From assembly GCA_003140175.1 (NCBI GenBank), contig PLJD01000029.1:1-45848 (forward strand): a stretch of 45,848 bases of DNA. Reading direction: 5' to 3'. The notes under the pieces are model-generated. The model saw only the letters and a program-made list of their open reading frames with translations. It did no database searches and was not told the DNA's origin. This document shows positions 23,688 to 30,933 of the stretch, piece after piece; the first letter of the stretch is position 1; every line of letters starts with the position of its first letter. Position numbers and translations under genes: made by a program. This DNA is from Actinomycetota bacterium (lineage in GTDB: Bacteria; Actinomycetota; Acidimicrobiia; IMCC26256; PALSA-555).

Positions 23688-25124
23688 ATGCTCTTCCCGA
23701 CCATCTCCTTCGCCATCTTCTTCATGGTCGTGCTGCCCGTGAGCTGGCTGCTGATGCAGCGGCGATTCCACTGGCAGCTCTTCATCATCGCCGCGTCGTA
23801 CTTCTTCTACGGCTACTACGACTGGCGGTTCTGCTTCCTGCTGCTCGGCTCGACGGTCGTGAACCAGATCGTGGCGCTGCAGATCCATAGCAGCCAGAAC
23901 GAGCGCACCCGGCGGGCGTGGCTCACCGTGGGGATCGTGGCCAACCTCGGCGCGCTCTCGTACTTCAAGTACTACGGGTTCTTCGTCAGCAACGCGACGA
24001 ACCTGTTCGCCCGGCTCGGTCTCGGCGTCTCGCCCACCATCGTCACGGCCGCCCTGCCGATCGGCATCTCGTTCTTCACCTTCCAGGCAATGAGCTACAT
24101 CATCGACGTCTACCGGCGGACGTTCGAACCGACGGGCTTCTTCGAGTTCGCCGTCTACCTGTCGTTCTTCCCCCATGTCGTCTCGGGTCCGATCGTGCGA
24201 GCCGCCGAGTTCTTGCCCCAGCTCCGAGAGCGCCACGACCCCCGAAAGGTCGACTCGAGCCGCGCCTTCTTCCTCATCTTCATGGGGCTCTTCAAGAAGG
24301 TGGTGATCGCCAACTTCTTAGGGGCGAACCTCGTCGACATCGTGTTCGCAAACCCCCGCCAGCACAGCTCCCTCGAGGTACTGGTCGCGGTCTACGCGTA
24401 CGCCATTCAGATCTACGCCGACTTCAGCGGCTACACGGACATGGCGATCGGCCTGGCCCTGTTGCTCGGCTTCCGCTTCCCGCAGAACTTCGACGGCCCG
24501 TACACGGCGGAGTCGCTCCAGGACTTCTGGCGTCGATGGCACATGACCCTGTCCCGTTGGCTGCGCGACTACCTGTACATCCCCCTCGGCGGAGGGCGCG
24601 GGAAGGAGTGGCAGACCTACCGCAACATCATGATCACGTTCCTCCTCGGCGGCCTCTGGCACGGCGCGTCGTGGACGTTTGTCGTGTGGGGTGGAATCCA
24701 CGGCCTGTTCCTCAGCTACGAGCACTGGCGCCAGGCACGACGAGCGCGGCACGTGCACCACCTCGAGCCGCCCGATACCGGGCTTCGGCGCGCGCTTCGA
24801 CGCTTCGCGATCTTCCAGGTCGTGTGCCTCGCGTGGATCTTCTTCCGCGCCGACACCTTCAAGAACGCCGCTGACGTCCTGACTCGCATCTTCGACCCCG
24901 CCCACTGGGGACAGGGCGCGCCGCTGGTGACCGGCGGTGTGCTCCTCGCGATCCTGGCCGGGCTCCTCGAGCAGTACATTCCCAAGGACGCCCTGGCCCG
25001 AGCGATGAGCGCGTTCTCCCGGTTGACGCCCGTCGGCCAGGGTCTCGTGCTCGGCTTCGCGCTCTTGATCACCAACAGCATGGGACCCCGTGGCGTGGCC
25101 CCCTTCATCTACTTCCGGTTCTGA
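23688..25124 (+). CDS. MBOAT family O-acyltransferase (AlgI-like)
   Basis: 478 residues with about 10-12 transmembrane helices. MBOAT hallmarks are LPIGISFFTFQAMSYIIDVYR, FFPHVVSGPIVRAAEFLPQL, DFSGYTDMAIG, FWRRWHMTLSRWLRDYLYIP and the catalytic-His block LLGGLWHGASWTFVVWG. AlgI/PatA/DltB-type proteins move acyl groups from a cytoplasmic donor across the membrane to polysaccharide or cell-wall polymers. ATG at 23688 follows a GAGAGGA purine site. The next gene starts 1 nt after its stop and is an SGNH-fold protein, the usual partner that finishes the transfer outside. Confidence 0.93.
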   Translation: MLFPTISFAIFFMVVLPVSWLLMQRRFHWQLFIIAASYFFYGYYDWRFCFLLLGSTVVNQIVALQIHSSQNERTRRAWLTVGIVANLGALSYFKYYGFFVSNATNLFARLGLGVSPTIVTAALPIGISFFTFQAMSYIIDVYRRTFEPTGFFEFAVYLSFFPHVVSGPIVRAAEFLPQLRERHDPRKVDSSRAFFLIFMGLFKKVVIANFLGANLVDIVFANPRQHSSLEVLVAVYAYAIQIYADFSGYTDMAIGLALLLGFRFPQNFDGPYTAESLQDFWRRWHMTLSRWLRDYLYIPLGGGRGKEWQTYRNIMITFLLGGLWHGASWTFVVWGGIHGLFLSYEHWRQARRARHVHHLEPPDTGLRRALRRFAIFQVVCLAWIFFRADTFKNAADVLTRIFDPAHWGQGAPLVTGGVLLAILAGLLEQYIPKDALARAMSAFSRLTPVGQGLVLGFALLITNSMGPRGVAPFIYFRF

Positions 25125-25125
25125 C

Positions 25126-26319
25126 GTGGCGACGACGACACCCCCGGGCGACGAGCCCCCGAAGACCCCGAGCGATGAACCGTCGACGACCAAGACGGCG
25201 CCGCCGCCGGTCGAGGACATCAGCGGTGAGCACGTCACCCGACCCCGACGACCCATGGCGGCGGGCCATGTGATCGTCGTCGGACTCGTCACGCTGCTCG
25301 TCGGCGCGATGCTCAACGCAGCCGGGCTGCGCAAGACCGCGCTGAGCCAGCCGGTCGGCTTGCGTCGGGATATCGCGACCGCATTCGCCGACCCCATCTA
25401 CGACGTGAGTCACGCGCTCTACATCGATCGTCTGCGCCAAGGCTTCAAGAGCCTCCTCGGGCGCAGCAGCGACGACCAGGTGGACACCAGCCTGCCCAGC
25501 CCGACCACCGTCCCGGCCGGGCCGACGCCGACGCCGACCACACTCCCGCCGCGCGAGACCTTCACCGCTGCGCACCAGCTGCGGCTCTGGATCGGCGGCG
25601 ATTCGCTGTCCGAGGTCCCCGGCGATCGCCTCATCGACCAGGCGATGGCGACCGGGGCGGTGGGGCTCGTCGGGCCCGTCGACACCCACATCTCGACCGG
25701 GCTCGCCCGGCCCGAGGTGTTCAACTGGCCCTTCTACCTGGAGGCGGTGCTGACCGCCGACATGCCCAACGCGGTGGTGCTGACCTTCGGCGCCAACGAC
25801 GACCAGACCTTGACCGGCGACAACGGCGGCGAGACGTTCGGCAGCCCCCAGTGGGAGACCGAGTACAGCCGCCGGGTCGGCGGACTCTTCGACGAGATCA
25901 CCTCGCTGCCCAGCCACCCGCGGCTCTTCATGGTCGGCATCCCGCCGGTCAGCAACGCGCCCCGCTTCGAGGGCCACTACACGGTGATCAACAGCATCTT
26001 CTCGGCCCAAGCCCAGCTGCGACCGGGTCGCGTCTACTACGTCGACACCGTGCCGGTGCTGGGCACCCCGAGCGGCGGCTACCAGGAGTTCGCCCCCCAG
26101 CTCGACGGGACCGTCGTGCAGATCCGCACCGACGACGGGATCCACGTCACCGACGCCGGCGGCGACCGGGTGGCGGCCAAGATCCTCTCGGTGATGCGCG
26201 AGGCGTTCAACCTTCAGAGCACCGCGACCACGACGACCACGAAGGCCCACCAGGCCAAGGGCCACCGCACCGCCGGCTCGCCCACGACCACCACGACGAC
26301 GACGACGGCGCATCACTGA
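25126..26319 (+). CDS. SGNH/GDSL hydrolase-fold protein, membrane anchored
   Basis: 397 residues from GTG 25126, one base after the MBOAT stop. A cytoplasmic Pro/Thr/Ser-rich head (1-45), one transmembrane helix (about 46-66), a Pro/Thr linker, then an extracellular SGNH domain: block I GGDSLSEVPG with the Ser, block III GANDDQ with the Asn, and block V DGIHVTDAGG with the Asp-His pair. The last 35 residues are Thr-rich (TTTTTTTT near the end) with His and Lys. The MBOAT partnership suggests O-acylation of an envelope polymer rather than lipolysis. Similar proteins are labelled DUF459. Confidence 0.85.
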   Translation: MATTTPPGDEPPKTPSDEPSTTKTAPPPVEDISGEHVTRPRRPMAAGHVIVVGLVTLLVGAMLNAAGLRKTALSQPVGLRRDIATAFADPIYDVSHALYIDRLRQGFKSLLGRSSDDQVDTSLPSPTTVPAGPTPTPTTLPPRETFTAAHQLRLWIGGDSLSEVPGDRLIDQAMATGAVGLVGPVDTHISTGLARPEVFNWPFYLEAVLTADMPNAVVLTFGANDDQTLTGDNGGETFGSPQWETEYSRRVGGLFDEITSLPSHPRLFMVGIPPVSNAPRFEGHYTVINSIFSAQAQLRPGRVYYVDTVPVLGTPSGGYQEFAPQLDGTVVQIRTDDGIHVTDAGGDRVAAKILSVMREAFNLQSTATTTTTKAHQAKGHRTAGSPTTTTTTTTAHH

Positions 26320-26328
26320 GCCCGGCCC

Positions 26329-26352
26329 GGCGCCCCGACCAGGTCGGGCGCC
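26329..26352 (+). terminator. Hairpin after the MBOAT-SGNH pair
   Basis: GGCGCCCCGA pairs with TCGGGCGCC with one bulge around a CCAGG loop, 9 nt after the SGNH stop. There is no real U-tract. Confidence 0.45.
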
Positions 26353-26409
26353 CTGGTGCTGTCATCATGACGGTGAACCCACTGGGGCCCGAGATCCGTA
26401 GAGCCGACC

Positions 26410-27132
26410 ATGGAACCTGAGGTGCGCCCCCCGCGCGAGACCGCGATCGGTCGGCGCGTGTTTCTCGGTCTCGCGACGTTCGGGACGGCCGGCGTGATCT
26501 TCGGTTCGCAGATCCAGGGCTGGCTGGAGCGCAACGTCGGGCCGATCCTCGCCAAGGACCCGACCGGGCTCCTCCAGCTGCTGCCCATCGGCAACTTCCG
26601 GATCTATAGCGTCACCACGGATCTGCCCGACCGCAGCCGGGCCCAGTACCGCCTCACCGTGAAGGGTCTCGTGGAACGCGAGATCGTGCTGACCTTCGAC
26701 GAGCTGCAGGCCATGCCGCGAACCCGCCTGGTCCGTGACTTCCAGTGCGTAACGGGCTGGCGGGTCCCCGAGGTGGAGTGGGCGGGTGTCCGCCTCGCCG
26801 ACGTGCTGGACCGGGCGGGTGTGCAGACCGAGGCCCGGGCGGTGCGCTTCGTGTCCTTCGACGGCGCGTACAGCGAGAGTCTCACGCTCCCCCAGGCCCG
26901 ACGCAGCGACGTCATCGTCGCCTACGAGATGGAGCACGCGCCGCTCTCGCGGGAGCACGGCGGTCCCGCCCGCCTCTACGTCGCCCCGATGTACGGCTAC
27001 AAGTCGTGCAAGTGGCTCGACACCATCGAGCTGACCCGGTCGGTCGAGCCGGGCTACTGGGAGCAACGGGGGTACTCGGTCGACGGCTGGGTCGGGCACT
27101 CGAATCATCGAGACGATGAACGCACCAGCTGA
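26410..27132 (+). CDS. Molybdopterin-dependent oxidoreductase (sulfite-oxidase family), Tat signal
   Basis: 240 residues. A Tat-like signal, IGRRVFLGLATFGTAGVIF, occupies about 13-31. The rest is a PF00174-type molybdopterin domain with the Mo-ligating Cys at about 113 in VRDFQCVTGWRV, then EWAGVRLADVLDRAG, and SDVIVAYEMEHAPLSREHGGP and LYVAPMYGYKSCKW as parts of the cofactor pocket. Family members oxidise sulfite or reduce sulfoxides (MsrP); the substrate here cannot be read. It overlaps the next gene, a cytochrome b, by 17 nt, which argues for an electron-transfer pair similar in layout to MsrPQ. Confidence 0.92.
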   Translation: MEPEVRPPRETAIGRRVFLGLATFGTAGVIFGSQIQGWLERNVGPILAKDPTGLLQLLPIGNFRIYSVTTDLPDRSRAQYRLTVKGLVEREIVLTFDELQAMPRTRLVRDFQCVTGWRVPEVEWAGVRLADVLDRAGVQTEARAVRFVSFDGAYSESLTLPQARRSDVIVAYEMEHAPLSREHGGPARLYVAPMYGYKSCKWLDTIELTRSVEPGYWEQRGYSVDGWVGHSNHRDDERTS

Positions 27133-27790
27133 GCTCGACCGCTTCGACCGCGTCGAGCGCCTCGCCCATTGGACGACCGCCGCGCTGTTCGGGGTGTTGA
27201 TGTTCACCGGGGCTGCGCTCTATGCGGGCCCGATCTCGACGTTGGTCGGCCAGCGCTACCTCGTGGAGACGATCCATCTCTGCGCGGGGCTGGCGCTGCC
27301 GGTGCCGCTGCTGGTCGGCTTGTCGGGTCGGTGGGGGCGAAGACTGCGGGGCGACCTGCACCGCCTGGGACGCTTCGACGACGAGGATCGGCGGTGGCTG
27401 CGCCGCTCGACGCGCGACCAGGCCCGACTTGGGAAGTTCAACCCGGGTCAGAAGCTCAACGCGGCGTTCCTCGGCTCGGCGATCGTCGTGATGTTGGGTA
27501 CCGGGATCCTCTTGAAGTGGTATTCGCTGGTCAATCTCGACATCCGCACCGGCGCCACGTTCGTGCACGACTGGGTCGCGCTCGGGATCTTCTTCTCGGT
27601 GGCGGGTCACATCTTCTTGGCGATGCGCGACCCGATCGCGCTGGGCGGCATGCTGCGCGGCTCGGTGACCGCCCGCTGGGCGCGCACCGAGCGGCCCCGC
27701 TGGTTCGAGGCGGAGACGGGTGAAGCGGCAACCCAGCCTCGCCCTCCCGCGACGAGCAGCGCGTCGAACCCGTCGCTCTCGCGCTTCTGA
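27116..27790 (+). CDS. Cytochrome b (b561/FdnI-like) membrane subunit
   Basis: 224 residues, four main hydrophobic segments (about 20-38, 50-70, 118-138, 148-172). Histidines placed to bind two haems are in ERLAHWTTA, ETIHLCAG, TFVHDWVAL and VAGHIFLAM. This matches the PF01292-type formate dehydrogenase gamma / b561 family, not the MsrQ ferric-reductase fold. It presumably links the quinone pool to the exported molybdoenzyme encoded immediately upstream. The N-terminus (MNAPAELDRFDRVERLAHW) is a typical start. The C-terminal 35 residues are disordered and Ser/Pro-rich. Confidence 0.9.
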   Translation: MNAPAELDRFDRVERLAHWTTAALFGVLMFTGAALYAGPISTLVGQRYLVETIHLCAGLALPVPLLVGLSGRWGRRLRGDLHRLGRFDDEDRRWLRRSTRDQARLGKFNPGQKLNAAFLGSAIVVMLGTGILLKWYSLVNLDIRTGATFVHDWVALGIFFSVAGHIFLAMRDPIALGGMLRGSVTARWARTERPRWFEAETGEAATQPRPPATSSASNPSLSRF

Positions 27791-27834
27791 GCCCGCGGCG
27801 CGAGAACGCCCCCGGCGTGCCGGTCAGGCCCCGG

Positions 27835-27840
27835 TAGCCT
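27835..27840 (+). promoter_or_regulatory. -10 box for a leaderless serC-selenoprotein transcript
   Basis: TAGCCT, 7 nt (CGACGCG) before the serC ATG. It has the same hexamer and spacing as the bL37 and YchF-like promoters. No -35 is evident. Confidence 0.5.
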
Positions 27841-27847
27841 CGACGCG

Positions 27848-28972
27848 ATGCCCGCCGACCCGCCCACGATCCGGCTGCCACCCGGGCTCGTCCCCGCCGA
27901 CGGGCGCTTCGGGTCCGGACCCTCGAAGATCCGCGATGAGGCCGTGGGCCGCCTCGCCGACGCCGCGCACGGCTACCTCGGGACCAGCCACCGTCGCGAC
28001 GGGGTGCGCTCGGTGGTCCGTCGGGTCCGCCAGGGCCTCGCCGAGCTGTTCGTGCTCCCCGACGGTTACGAGGTGCTCCTCGGCAACGGCGGCACCAGCG
28101 CGTTCTGGGACGCGGCCGCGTTCGGGCTCATCGAGCACCGCAGCCAGCACCTCAGCTTCGGCGAGTTCTCGGCCCGTTTCGCCGGGATCACCCGCGACGC
28201 CCCGTTCCTCGAGGACCCCGAGGTCATCGAGTCGCCGCTCGGCACGCACCCTGCGGCGCACGCGAACCCGGAGGTCGACGCCTACGCGCTGACCCACAAC
28301 GAGACGTCGACCGGCGTGATGATGGACCTCGTCCGCCCCGACGGCGCGGCGGGCCTCGTGCTCGTCGACGCCACCTCGGCGGCCGGCGGGCTGCGGTTCG
28401 ACCCGCGCGCCGTCGACGTCTACTACTTCGCGCCCCAGAAAGCGTTCGGGTCCGAGGGTGGGTTGTGGCTCGCCGCGTGCTCTCCGGCGGCGGTCGAGCG
28501 CATCGAGCGGCTCGCCGCGTCGGGGCGCTGGCAGCCGGCGTCACTCAGCCTGGCGGTCGCGCTCGAGAACTCGCGCTTGGACCAGACCCTCAACACTCCC
28601 GCGCTCACCACGCTGTTCCTGCTCGCCGACACCGTGGAGTGGATGCTCGAGCACGGTGGCCTCGAGTGGGCGGCGACGCGCTGCGACGCGTCCGCCGAGC
28701 TCCTCTACGGCTGGGCTGAGGCCAGCACGTTCGCCACGCCGTTCGTCGCCAAGCCAGCCGAGCGCAGCCACGTGACGGCCACGATCGACTTCGAGGGTGT
28801 CGACGCCGCCGCGGTCGCGACGGCGCTTCGCGCCAACGGGATCCTCGACACCGAGCCGTATCGGAAGCTGGGCCGCAACCAGCTGCGGGTCGGGCTGTTC
28901 CCAGCCGTCGAGCTCGACGACGTGGCGGTCTTGACCCGGGCGATCGACTACATCGTCGACGCGTGGACATGA
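27848..28972 (+). CDS. serC: Phosphoserine aminotransferase
   Basis: A 374-residue PLP enzyme converting 3-phosphohydroxypyruvate and glutamate to O-phosphoserine. Landmarks: FGSGPSKIRDEAV at about 19-31; YLGTSHR; LLGNGGTSAFWDAAA; LTHNETSTGV; VDATSAAGG; and the PLP-binding Lys in YYFAPQKAFGSEGG. It is the actinobacterial type of SerC. The stop overlaps the next start as ATGA. It heads a tight operon that includes a selenoprotein gene; serine is also the precursor of selenocysteine, so the pairing may be more than chance, but that is inference. Confidence 0.95.
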   Translation: MPADPPTIRLPPGLVPADGRFGSGPSKIRDEAVGRLADAAHGYLGTSHRRDGVRSVVRRVRQGLAELFVLPDGYEVLLGNGGTSAFWDAAAFGLIEHRSQHLSFGEFSARFAGITRDAPFLEDPEVIESPLGTHPAAHANPEVDAYALTHNETSTGVMMDLVRPDGAAGLVLVDATSAAGGLRFDPRAVDVYYFAPQKAFGSEGGLWLAACSPAAVERIERLAASGRWQPASLSLAVALENSRLDQTLNTPALTTLFLLADTVEWMLEHGGLEWAATRCDASAELLYGWAEASTFATPFVAKPAERSHVTATIDFEGVDAAAVATALRANGILDTEPYRKLGRNQLRVGLFPAVELDDVAVLTRAIDYIVDAWT

Positions 28973-30411
28973 CCGTGTCGCTCCCCGACGGGCTCCTGGC
29001 CGTCGTCAAGCGCGACTGCCCGACCTGCCAGCTCGTCGTCCCGGTCCTCGCCGCGGTGCAGCAGACCCGCGACGCCCCGCCCCTCACCGTGTACACCCAA
29101 GACGACCCGGGCTTCCCCGCCGGTCTCGACGCGGTCGACGACACCGACCTCGCGGTGTCCCTCGCGCTCGACATCGACACCGTCCCGACCCTCGTGCGCA
29201 TCGAGGCCGGGCGCGAGACCGCCCGGCTGATCGGGTGGAGCCGCGAGCAATGGGAGCCGTTCACCGGGGTGCCCGGCCTCGGCGCCGACCTGCCGCCCCA
29301 CCGCCCCGGCTGCGGCTCGCGCACCTACGACCCCGACCTCGCCGCCCGGCGCGGCGCGATCGCCGGCGCCCGGGGCCTGCGGTCCCGGCGCGTCGAGCTC
29401 GGGCCCAGCGAAGACGAAGCCGAAGCGATGTTCGAGCGGGGCTGGACCGACGGGCTGCCGGTGGTCTCACCCACCCCGGAGCGGGTCGCACGGATGCTGA
29501 CCGGCACCACGCGGGACCCCGACGCGGTCGTCGCGGTGGTCCCCCCCGACCTCGTCGAGTGCACCGTCGAGAAGGCCGCGATCAACGCGGTGCTCGCCGG
29601 CTGTCGGCCCGACTACCTCCCCGTCGTGCTCGCCGCCCTCGAGGCGGCCTGCACCGACGAGTTCAACATCCACGGTCTGCTCGCCACGACCTGGTTCTCG
29701 GGTCCGGTGATCATCGTGAACGGGCCGATCACCCGCGCCATCGGCATGAACGCGGGCATCAACGCGATGGGGCAGGGCAACCGGGCCAACGCGTCGATCG
29801 GACGGGCCCTGCAGCTCGTCATCCGCAACGTCGGGGGCGGCCGGCCCGGCGAGGTCGACCGCGCGACGCTCGGGCAGCCCGGCAAGTACACGTTCTGCTT
29901 CGCGGAGCGAGAAGCCGACTCGCCCTGGGAGCCGCTCCACGTCACCCGGGGGCTGCCCGCCTCCTCGTCGGCAGTGACGCTCTTCGCGGGTGAGGGACCA
30001 CGAGGAATCGTGGATCAGCTCTCGCGCGAAGCCGACTCGCTCGCCAACTCGTTCGCGGCGTGCCTGCGGGCCACCACCCACCCCAAGATTGCGCTCGCGT
30101 TCGACGCGGTGCTCGTCGTGTCCCCCGAGCACGCCCGGGTCTTCCGCGAGGCCGGCTGGGACAAAGCCCGGGTGCTCGACGAGCTCATGGCCCGGCTGCA
30201 GCTGCCGGGGGCCGAGCTGGTTCGGGGCGCCAGCGGGATCGCCGAGGGCCTCCCCGCGAAGGTCGCCACCGCCACCCTCCCGAAATTCCGCGACGGGGGC
30301 CTCCTCATCGTCCACGCCGGTGGTGGAGCCGGGCTGTTCTCGGCCATCATCGGGGGCTGGGCCAGCGGCCCGGCCGGCAGTGCGCCCGTCACCAGGGAGG
30401 TTGGAACGTGA
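28969..30411 (+). CDS. Thioredoxin-fold fusion protein, partner of the UGSC selenoprotein
   Basis: 480 residues from ATG 28969 (ATGA overlap with serC; GTG 28963 is an alternative). Residues 1-100 form a thioredoxin-like domain with a redox-type motif C17-P-T-C20 and the cis-proline segment DTVPTLV at about 70-76. Residues about 150-480 are a large domain starting FERGWTDGLPVVSPTPERV, with AINAVLAGCRPDYLPVV, GPITRAIGMNAGINAMGQGNRANASIGRA and GKYTFCFAE; I recall such proteins as frequent neighbours of UGSC genes but cannot verify this. The function is unknown. The stop overlaps the selenoprotein start as GTGA. The fusion suggests that the thioredoxin module reduces or regenerates the Sec protein. 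Confidence 0.75.
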   Translation: MTVSLPDGLLAVVKRDCPTCQLVVPVLAAVQQTRDAPPLTVYTQDDPGFPAGLDAVDDTDLAVSLALDIDTVPTLVRIEAGRETARLIGWSREQWEPFTGVPGLGADLPPHRPGCGSRTYDPDLAARRGAIAGARGLRSRRVELGPSEDEAEAMFERGWTDGLPVVSPTPERVARMLTGTTRDPDAVVAVVPPDLVECTVEKAAINAVLAGCRPDYLPVVLAALEAACTDEFNIHGLLATTWFSGPVIIVNGPITRAIGMNAGINAMGQGNRANASIGRALQLVIRNVGGGRPGEVDRATLGQPGKYTFCFAEREADSPWEPLHVTRGLPASSSAVTLFAGEGPRGIVDQLSREADSLANSFAACLRATTHPKIALAFDAVLVVSPEHARVFREAGWDKARVLDELMARLQLPGAELVRGASGIAEGLPAKVATATLPKFRDGGLLIVHAGGGAGLFSAIIGGWASGPAGSAPVTREVGT

Positions 30412-30929
30412 GCGAGCCCCGGGTCCTGCTCGACCCGACCAGCGAGCGCCAGGCACCCACCCGGGAGCGCACGGCGCGCCCGGCGACCCTGGCCGGGGCG
30501 ACCGTGGGCCTCCTCGACATCTCGAAGGCTCGCGGCGACGTGTTCCTCAACCGCCTCGAGGAGCACCTCCACGCGCACGGCGCGAAGGTCGCACGCTTCG
30601 CGAAGCCGACGTTCACCAAGGTGGCACCGATCGACTTGCGCCACGAGATCTCAGAGCAGTGCGACGTGGTCATCGAGGCGCTCGCCGACTGAGGATCCTG
30701 CACGTCGTGCAGTGTGCACGACACCGTCAACCTGGAGGCTCTCGGAGTGCCCACCGTCTTCGTTGCATCGACCGAGTTCATCGATGCCGCGCAGGCGCAG
30801 GCGAGCGCGCTGGGCGCCGATCCCGCCCGCGTCTTCGTCCCGCATCCGATCCAGGACCGCACCGACGAGGAGCTCCAGACCCTGGCCGACGACGCGTTCG
30901 ACGCGCTCGTCCGAGCCGTGCAGCGGTAG
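30408..30929 (+). CDS. UGSC family selenoprotein (in-frame TGA = Sec95)
   Basis: 173 residues when the TGA at 30690-30692 is read as selenocysteine. GTG at 30408 overlaps the upstream stop (GTGA). The sequence around the TGA is EALAD-Sec-GSCTSC, the exact U-G-S-C motif that names the family, with Cys98 and Cys101 following. The frame then continues without interruption for 78 sense codons (NLEALGVPTVFVASTEF, then DPARVFVPHPIQDRT) to TAG at 30927. A hairpin suited to a bacterial SECIS follows the TGA. Its biochemical role is not established; thiol/selenol redox chemistry is likely. Automatic annotation would truncate it at 94 residues or call it a pseudogene. Confidence 0.9.
30690..30692 (+). 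other. Selenocysteine codon (TGA) of the UGSC protein
   Basis: Codon 95 of the 30408 frame. The following codons GGA TCC TGC give Gly-Ser-Cys, the family motif. Translation requires SelB and tRNA-Sec. Confidence 0.9.
30704..30722 (+). promoter_or_regulatory. Candidate bacterial SECIS hairpin
   Basis: GTCGTGCA - GTG - TGCACGAC forms a perfect 8-bp stem with a three-base loop starting with G. The loop lies 20-22 nt after the TGA, inside the coding frame. Known bacterial SECIS elements have a small apical loop with a G near its start, 16-37 nt downstream of UGA. A competing 6-bp hairpin (CTGCAC / GTGCAG) overlaps its left arm. Confidence 0.7.
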
Positions 30930-30933
30930 CGCG

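Noticed and set aside
30690..30692. TGA read as a normal stop or as evidence of a pseudogene
   Set aside because: The frame is intact on both sides, the next codons give the family's G-S-C motif, an upstream coupled gene and a downstream 4-nt junction are preserved, and a SECIS-like hairpin is present.
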